From contig JAZOLI010000060.1 in assembly GCA_045652965.1 (NCBI GenBank), forward strand, positions 1 through 10,050: a DNA stretch of 10,050 bases, read 5' to 3'. Below, in pieces: positions 6,190 through 10,050 of the stretch (position 1 is its first letter; each line of letters starts with the position of its first letter). This DNA is from Scatosoma sp045652965 (GTDB taxonomy: Bacteria > Bacillota > Clostridia > Christensenellales > Borkfalkiaceae). The notes below the pieces were generated by a model. That model ran no database searches. It saw only the letters and a list, made by a program, of their open reading frames with translations, and had not been told where the DNA came from. A program made the position numbers and the translations under genes.

Positions 6190-8325
6190 ATGAACAAGAA
6201 ACACACATTGAAAAAGACGGCGGCTTTACTTTTGAGCCTCGGGCTCACGGTGGGCGCAACGGGTTGCAACTTTTTGGTTGTCGACAACGAAGCGGATCTT
6301 AAACAAATCGTAGCGACGGTGAACATTGCAGATAACCTTGGCAAAAGCACCGATTACGATTCTGTAAAAGCAGACGTTGAAAAATTGATTGATAAAAAGG
6401 GATTATCAACGGATATTCCTAAGCGCGATCTCGTTGCTTATTTCTTAAACGTTGGTATGAGCTACGTTCAAAACTATGGTTATTCTTATGAAGATACCTT
6501 TAATATGTTGATGGATGGTTTAATCAACAACAAGATTATGGCGCAATTTGCAGTGGCGCATTATCTTAAAAACGGTTTTGGCGATGGCGCAAACGCAACG
6601 GCAGATGCTTGCTTAGCTTACGTGGAGAGCGCGCAAAACGATAAAGAGCTTTCCCTTGAAGTAAAAGCTCTCTTAAAAGCAAACCCCGAAGTTCTTACCA
6701 TGCAATATTTCCTTACCGAAAACGGAACGGATTTTGAAGCATATAACGAAGCGGTGTACGGCTTGAAAAAGTCGCTTAACGATTCGCTTGATTCTGCAGA
6801 AAAGGATTATATCAAAGCGGACGACGATGCGCACGACCACGAAGAAGCTCGCACCACTCCAACGAGCGTAAACACGGCAATTGAAGAATATATTCCTGAA
6901 GATTACGAGATCTATACGGGGCGTAATGCACTCGATAGCTGTGGGGAATATGAAAAGGTGGAAGGAAGCACGGCAACGACAAGAAAGAAAGCTTATAACA
7001 CGTTCCTTTCCAACTTACAAGGCTACGGCTTGGTTGATCAAAGCGAAGATACCGCGGTGATCACGGAACTTAACTATTATTATATGGAGCTTTCTTCTAC
7101 GCTCTCTCGTGCACTTGTGAACAAGTATCTTGACGAGTTGAACGAAAAGGCAATTGCAGTGCTTGAAGCGGATAACTATGCTTACGTAAGCAGCAAATAT
7201 CAAGAAATCAAAGACTCGCAAGAATATTCCTACACGAAAGATTCCTCGGCGTTTGAAACGGCGCTTGATAGCATCTCCGACGATTCGTTCGTTCTCTATG
7301 GTCAAAAGGATTTCGGCTTCATTTACAACATCTTGTTGCCTTTCTCCGCAAGCCAAGAACAACAATATGCAGCGGCAAAGAACAAAGGCTTAAAGCAGGA
7401 CGAAATCTTCAATGCACGTAAAGCTATCCTTGCAAACGTACAAGCAAAAGATTTGCGTACGTCTTGGTTTGGCGAAGATGAACACAGCAATTATTCGTAT
7501 AAGGTAAGCGAAGGCTTCTACAATAACGGTAAGGTTGAAGGCGACACCTATTTGTTCTTTGAAAACAATTTAACGAAAACGGACGAATATCAATCGCTTA
7601 AACATTATCTTGGTCAATATCCTTATAACGGTAAAGCAACGCAAAATGAGGATGGCGAATGGAAGTTTACCCCCAACAAGCTCGATGTTGACGGCTTTAT
7701 TTCCGAAATGGAAAATTATATCAACTATGCAGTTGGCAGCGACGTTACGGGCGGCTCGAAATATGAAAAATATAACGACACGGTGTATACCACAGACGGC
7801 GTAGTGGATTATAGCAAATTTATCTATTACACGGGTAAGGTTGAGCTTGAAAACACCGATCGCGCACAATATTTCTATGCGGAAAACAACGATTCTTACG
7901 CGGCGCTTTCGGCGGTGAACGAACTCATGTTTGCTTACAGCACCGACCCTGGTTGTTTGAATTCGTATATGGGCTATTTGGTTTCCCCGTATAAGACGAG
8001 CTTTGTATCTGAATTTGAATATGCAGCGCAATATGCGGTAAAACAAGGCGTAGGATCTTACGTGGTTGCTCCTTCCGATTATGGTTGGCATATCATCTAC
8101 GTAGCGTTTGTGTATGACGCAGACGACGGCGACGTATATGGCGGCTTTAAGGCGGAAGACGTAGAGAAAGAAGGCACGTTCTCCAATCTCTTCTACGAAT
8201 CTTTAAAATCGACTTCCGCAACGAGCTATACCTCGGATGCACAAAATGCGATTTTAAACGAATATAAAACGTCGGGAACGCGTTTTGTTTCCCGTTATCA
8301 AGATCTTCTTGATTTGGATAAATAA
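6190..8325 (+). CDS. PrsA/SurA-like lipoprotein with a divergent, apparently split parvulin domain
   Basis: The product has 711 residues. A lipoprotein signal peptide covers 1-26: basic KKHTLKK, a hydrophobic stretch, and GATGC with C26 as the lipidated cysteine, so it should be anchored outside the membrane. Residues 41-128 resemble the N-terminal chaperone region of PrsA/SurA foldases, with VATVN at 41-45 and a helix LMDGLINNKIMAQFAVAHYL at 107-126. The C-terminal region resembles the second half of a PpiC-type parvulin: YSTDPG at 583-588, FEYAAQYAV with VGSYVVAP, then YGWHII at 631-636. The usual first parvulin strand (HILV) may correspond to YNILLPF at 379-385, which has Asn in place of His and lies about 200 residues away. 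DDDAHDHEE at 211-219 is a small acidic His-containing stretch. I chose ATG 6190 over an in-frame GTG at 6127 because it has GGAG six bases upstream and puts the signal peptide at the N-terminus. From memory, a PpiC-type gene next to mfd occurs in other Clostridia, which supports the call. Catalysis is uncertain; a chaperone role is more likely. Confidence 0.7.
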   Translation: MNKKHTLKKTAALLLSLGLTVGATGCNFLVVDNEADLKQIVATVNIADNLGKSTDYDSVKADVEKLIDKKGLSTDIPKRDLVAYFLNVGMSYVQNYGYSYEDTFNMLMDGLINNKIMAQFAVAHYLKNGFGDGANATADACLAYVESAQNDKELSLEVKALLKANPEVLTMQYFLTENGTDFEAYNEAVYGLKKSLNDSLDSAEKDYIKADDDAHDHEEARTTPTSVNTAIEEYIPEDYEIYTGRNALDSCGEYEKVEGSTATTRKKAYNTFLSNLQGYGLVDQSEDTAVITELNYYYMELSSTLSRALVNKYLDELNEKAIAVLEADNYAYVSSKYQEIKDSQEYSYTKDSSAFETALDSISDDSFVLYGQKDFGFIYNILLPFSASQEQQYAAAKNKGLKQDEIFNARKAILANVQAKDLRTSWFGEDEHSNYSYKVSEGFYNNGKVEGDTYLFFENNLTKTDEYQSLKHYLGQYPYNGKATQNEDGEWKFTPNKLDVDGFISEMENYINYAVGSDVTGGSKYEKYNDTVYTTDGVVDYSKFIYYTGKVELENTDRAQYFYAENNDSYAALSAVNELMFAYSTDPGCLNSYMGYLVSPYKTSFVSEFEYAAQYAVKQGVGSYVVAPSDYGWHIIYVAFVYDADDGDVYGGFKAEDVEKEGTFSNLFYESLKSTSATSYTSDAQNAILNEYKTSGTRFVSRYQDLLDLDK

Positions 8326-8340
8326 AAGAAAATAAAAAAC

Positions 8341-8375
8341 AAAATCCGGCTGAAAAAACAGTCGGATTTTTTCTT
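8341..8375 (+). terminator. Intrinsic terminator of the lipoprotein gene
   Basis: AAATCCGGCTG at 8342-8352 pairs with CAGTCGGATTT at 8359-8369 (one G-U pair), extended by A8341 with T8370, around an A6 loop. The 3' arm runs directly into a T-rich tail (T8367-T8372, then CTT). It lies 16 bases after the lipoprotein stop codon. Confidence 0.93.
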
Positions 8376-8390
8376 GTTTGTTCAAAATTT

Positions 8391-8506
8391 AATAAAAATT
8401 TGCAGCCGAAAAATTAAAAAATTTAAAACATATTGTTTGCCTGTTTTTAGTTGACAAACTTTTTTGAAAGGATTATAATGATTGAGTTCGAATAAAAATT
8501 TTTGCA
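8391..8506 (+). repeat. Short imperfect direct repeat flanking the OFA promoter
   Basis: AATAAAAATTTGCA at 8391-8404 recurs as AATAAAAATTTTTGCA at 8491-8506, with starts exactly 100 bases apart and a two-T difference. One copy lies upstream of the -35 box and one downstream of the expected transcription start. In such AT-rich DNA this could be chance. The rest of the 209-base gap between genes holds the terminator, the promoter and the palindromes listed separately. Confidence 0.35.
8451..8479 (+). promoter_or_regulatory. Consensus sigma-A promoter of the OFA transporter gene
   Basis: A perfect TTGACA at 8451-8456, a 17-base spacer, and a perfect TATAAT at 8474-8479. The 70 bases upstream are strongly A/T rich with several A-tracts, as in an UP element. 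Transcription should start near 8485-8487, leaving a leader of about 50 bases. A promoter this close to consensus would be very active unless repressed, which fits the palindromes around it. Confidence 0.92.
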
Positions 8507-8516
8507 TATTATAATC
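8471..8516 (+). promoter_or_regulatory. Inverted repeat over the OFA -10 box, possible operator
   Basis: GATTATAAT at 8471-8479 and ATTATAATC at 8508-8516 are perfect 9-base inverted copies with 28 bases between them. The shared core ATTATAAT is itself a palindrome. The first copy covers the -10 box and the second lies about 25 bases into the transcript. The pattern would suit two dimers of a repressor, but the core is AT-rich and contains TATAAT, so it may simply be a duplicated -10-like sequence. Confidence 0.35.
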
Positions 8517-8522
8517 AAAAGA

Positions 8523-8534
8523 AGGTGTACACCT
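8523..8534 (+). promoter_or_regulatory. Perfect 12-base palindrome containing the OFA ribosome binding site
   Basis: AGGTGTACACCT equals its own reverse complement, includes the Shine-Dalgarno bases AGG (preceded by GA), and ends directly at the ATG of the transporter gene. As DNA it could be an operator for a dimeric repressor. As RNA it could form only a short AGGT/ACCT stem with a four-base loop, or a kissing dimer, which would partly hide the ribosome binding site. Confidence 0.55.
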
Positions 8535-9776
8535 ATGAAGAAATTTTCTAACAAATGGACGTGCGCGGCAATTCCTGCATTGTTGCTCCATTGCAGTATT
8601 GGCACGGTGTATTGTTGGTCTCTCTTTTCTGCTCCAATTGCTAACATTTTCACGGAAAACGGTATCAATGCAGATGCGCTCGGTTGGGCGTTCTCGCTTG
8701 CAATCTTTTTCTTGGGAATGAGCGCGGCGTTTCTCGGCGATTTTGTGGAAAAGGATATCCACAAGGCAAGTTTAATCGCAACGATTTGTTTTGCAGTCGG
8801 TGTTGTAGGAACTGGTCTTGCTTTGCGTTTGCAAAGCGTGTTGCTTGTCATTTTATGCTACGGCGTGATTATGGGCATCGGTTTAGGGCTCGGCTACCTT
8901 TCGCCTGTCAAAACGCTTATGCTTTGGTTTAGCAACAATAAAGGCTTAGCAACGGGGCTTGCCGTTGCAGGCTTTGGTGCGGCGAAAATGATATTCTCGC
9001 CCATTATCACCGCTTTGATTAGTGCAATTGGCGTAGAAACCACTTTATACGTTCTTGCTTCGGTTTGGTTTGCGATGATGTTCTGCGGTCATTTACTTCT
9101 CAAAAAACCCGAAGGATGGGTAGAGCCGCATAAACCTTTTGAAATCAAAGAATTTTTCAAGAGATTTAAAATATTTCTCGATCCGAAATTTGTCGGCATT
9201 TGGCTTGTGTTTTATTTAAACATTACCTGTGGGCTTGCGCTTATCCATTGCGAAGGGGAAATCTATGAAATTCTTGGGCTTGCTTCGTTTGCGGGCGTGC
9301 TTTGCACCGTGACGGGCTTCTTTAACGCAGCAGGCAGGCTTGGATATTCCGCCGTAGGCGATCGTTTAAAAGATAGAAACACTGTTTATAAAATTATTTT
9401 GTTGAGTGAGTTGTTGCTCACTGTGCTTGGATTGATCACGGGAGCGATTCAAAACGAAACGGCTTGGATTTGTATTATTTTACTTATTGTCGTTAATCTT
9501 GGTTATGGCGGTGGATTCTCCAATTTACCTACGTTGCTTTCCGACGTTTACGGTATGGGAAAAATTTCGTCTATTCATGGTATTGCTCTTTCGGCTTGGG
9601 CAATGGCAGGCTTGACGGGGAATCAAGTTGCGAGCTTGATTGTAAAAAATTCTGCGACTCCGATCTTGGGCTATCAAAACATACTTTATTTCACTTTAGC
9701 TCTTTATGCAGTTGCGTTTATAATCGATTTTCTTCTTATTCGCAACAAGCCTAACACAAAGGAAGAAAGTGTATAA
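8535..9776 (+). CDS. OFA-type major facilitator superfamily transporter
   Basis: This 413-residue membrane protein has the look of the oxalate/formate antiporter (OFA) family, with about 12 hydrophobic segments and a central hydrophilic loop near 190-212. Family-like motifs are IGTVYCWSLFSAPI at 22-35, the glycine-rich GVIMGIGLGLGYLSPV at 110-125, WFSNNKGLATGLAVAGFGAA at 131-150, GFFNAAGRLGYSAVGDRLKDR at 261-281 and AWAMAGLTG at 354-362. R268 in the NAAGR segment matches the conserved transmembrane arginine of the family. The lysine that the oxalate transporter OxlT has in helix 11 appears to be tryptophan (W355) here, so oxalate is not the expected substrate; a small carboxylate such as a monocarboxylate is possible. 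ATG 8535 is preferred over an in-frame TTG at 8502 because of the ribosome binding site and the hydrophobic start. The gene has its own promoter and terminator, and no oxalate- or formate-metabolising gene is visible nearby. Confidence 0.85.
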   Translation: MKKFSNKWTCAAIPALLLHCSIGTVYCWSLFSAPIANIFTENGINADALGWAFSLAIFFLGMSAAFLGDFVEKDIHKASLIATICFAVGVVGTGLALRLQSVLLVILCYGVIMGIGLGLGYLSPVKTLMLWFSNNKGLATGLAVAGFGAAKMIFSPIITALISAIGVETTLYVLASVWFAMMFCGHLLLKKPEGWVEPHKPFEIKEFFKRFKIFLDPKFVGIWLVFYLNITCGLALIHCEGEIYEILGLASFAGVLCTVTGFFNAAGRLGYSAVGDRLKDRNTVYKIILLSELLLTVLGLITGAIQNETAWICIILLIVVNLGYGGGFSNLPTLLSDVYGMGKISSIHGIALSAWAMAGLTGNQVASLIVKNSATPILGYQNILYFTLALYAVAFIIDFLLIRNKPNTKEESV

Positions 9777-9794
9777 TTAAAAAACTAAAATCAT

Positions 9795-9828
9795 AAAGGG
9801 ATAACGAAAATGTTCGTTATCCCTTTTT
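9795..9828 (+). terminator. Strong intrinsic terminator between convergent genes
   Basis: AAAGGGATAACGAA (9795-9808) pairs perfectly with TTCGTTATCCCTTT (9813-9826), a 14-bp stem with a four-base AATG loop, followed by two further T. It lies 18 bases after the transporter stop and 14 bases beyond the stop of the convergent minus-strand gene. Read on the minus strand, the stem is followed by a broken T-rich stretch, so it probably serves both genes, though less well for the minus strand. Confidence 0.95.
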
Positions 9829-9842
9829 GCATCCTTAAAAAA

Positions 9843-10050
9843 TTATTTTTTTTGTGACGGATAGTCAAAAACTTCGGTAAAAACCTTGGATTTAGAAGCT
9901 TTCATGACACCGCGAATCAAGAATAATCCTTTCATAGGCATAATTTTAGCAGTAAAATTCATCAGTTTTGCATCCCAACCCACGACGGCACGACGCTTCT
10001 TTTTTAAAATAGCTTTTGCAATTTTCCTAGCCATTTTTTGCGCAGGCATA
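9843..10050 (-). CDS. Short-chain dehydrogenase/reductase, C-terminal part (5' end outside window)
   Basis: The minus-strand frame is open from the window edge to the TAA at 9843-9845, and the visible 68 residues read like the tail of a short-chain dehydrogenase. An amphipathic basic helix, QKMARKIAKAILKKKRRAVVG, is followed by KLMNFTAKIMPMKGLF and a basic end KASKSKVFTEVF. This order (helix with VA-like residues, a strand giving VVG, then a helix with a Pro) is common after the catalytic Rossmann domain in SDRs with a C-terminal extension that may contact membranes. The catalytic Tyr-xxx-Lys and the NAD(P) motif lie outside the window, so the substrate cannot be judged. The ATG at 10049 is probably internal. 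No N-terminal part or regulation can be seen. Confidence 0.6.
   Translation of the reverse strand, partial: MPAQKMARKIAKAILKKKRRAVVGWDAKLMNFTAKIMPMKGLFLIRGVMKASKSKVFTEVFDYPSQKK

Noticed and set aside
7570..8091. Minus-strand open frame of 173 codons opposite the lipoprotein gene
   Set aside because: Its basic, Ile/Arg/His-rich composition, lack of a ribosome binding site and position opposite a well supported gene mark it as a shadow.
8447..8851. Minus-strand open frame of 134 codons overlapping the OFA promoter and 5' end
   Set aside because: It would run through a perfect promoter and the transporter start; there is no plausible start signal and no family resemblance.

Overview
The window looks like a chromosomal housekeeping stretch from a Gram-positive, Clostridia-type bacterium (Bacillota). 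The gene order prs-pth-mfd followed by a PrsA-like lipoprotein, the -35/-10 promoters with exactly 17-base spacers, the purine-rich Shine-Dalgarno sites and the lipoprotein signal peptide all point that way. GC content is middling and the code is standard (TGA is used as a stop). An uncultured gut lineage is plausible, but this is inference and I cannot name a genus. I see no rRNA, tRNA, CRISPR array, insertion sequence or phage gene.

Layout. Bases 1-391 hold the 3' end of an M14 zinc peptidase gene, overlapping by four bases (ATGA) with tadA (388-909), the tRNA adenosine deaminase. A strong promoter at 928-956 drives prs (PRPP synthetase, 1058-2002) through a leader with a hairpin. pth (peptidyl-tRNA hydrolase, 2072-2632) and mfd (transcription-repair coupling factor, 2652-6062) follow closely on the same strand. 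I see no convincing terminator between prs and mfd, only a bulged GC-rich hairpin between prs and pth. A second promoter (6073-6101) and a long leader hairpin precede a 711-residue lipoprotein (6190-8325). Its ends resemble PrsA/SurA-type foldases, but its parvulin part seems to be split by about 200 residues and to lack the usual histidine. A strong terminator (8341-8375) closes this unit.

An independent unit follows. A fully consensus promoter (8451-8479), a pair of 9-base inverted repeats and a perfect 12-base palindrome lying on the ribosome binding site lead into an OFA-type major facilitator transporter (8535-9776). A 14-bp terminator hairpin (9795-9828) separates it from the 3' end of a short-chain dehydrogenase gene on the minus strand, which runs out of the window at 10050.

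How the genes work together. TadA, Prs, Pth and Mfd are basic information-processing and nucleotide-supply functions: wobble inosine, PRPP, rescue of peptidyl-tRNA, and removal of stalled RNA polymerase. The lipoprotein probably acts outside the membrane in folding secreted proteins. The OFA transporter is the only gene here with the look of a regulated, condition-specific function. The least ordinary parts are the divergent split-parvulin lipoprotein, the two structured leaders (prs and the lipoprotein) and the palindromes in front of the transporter gene.
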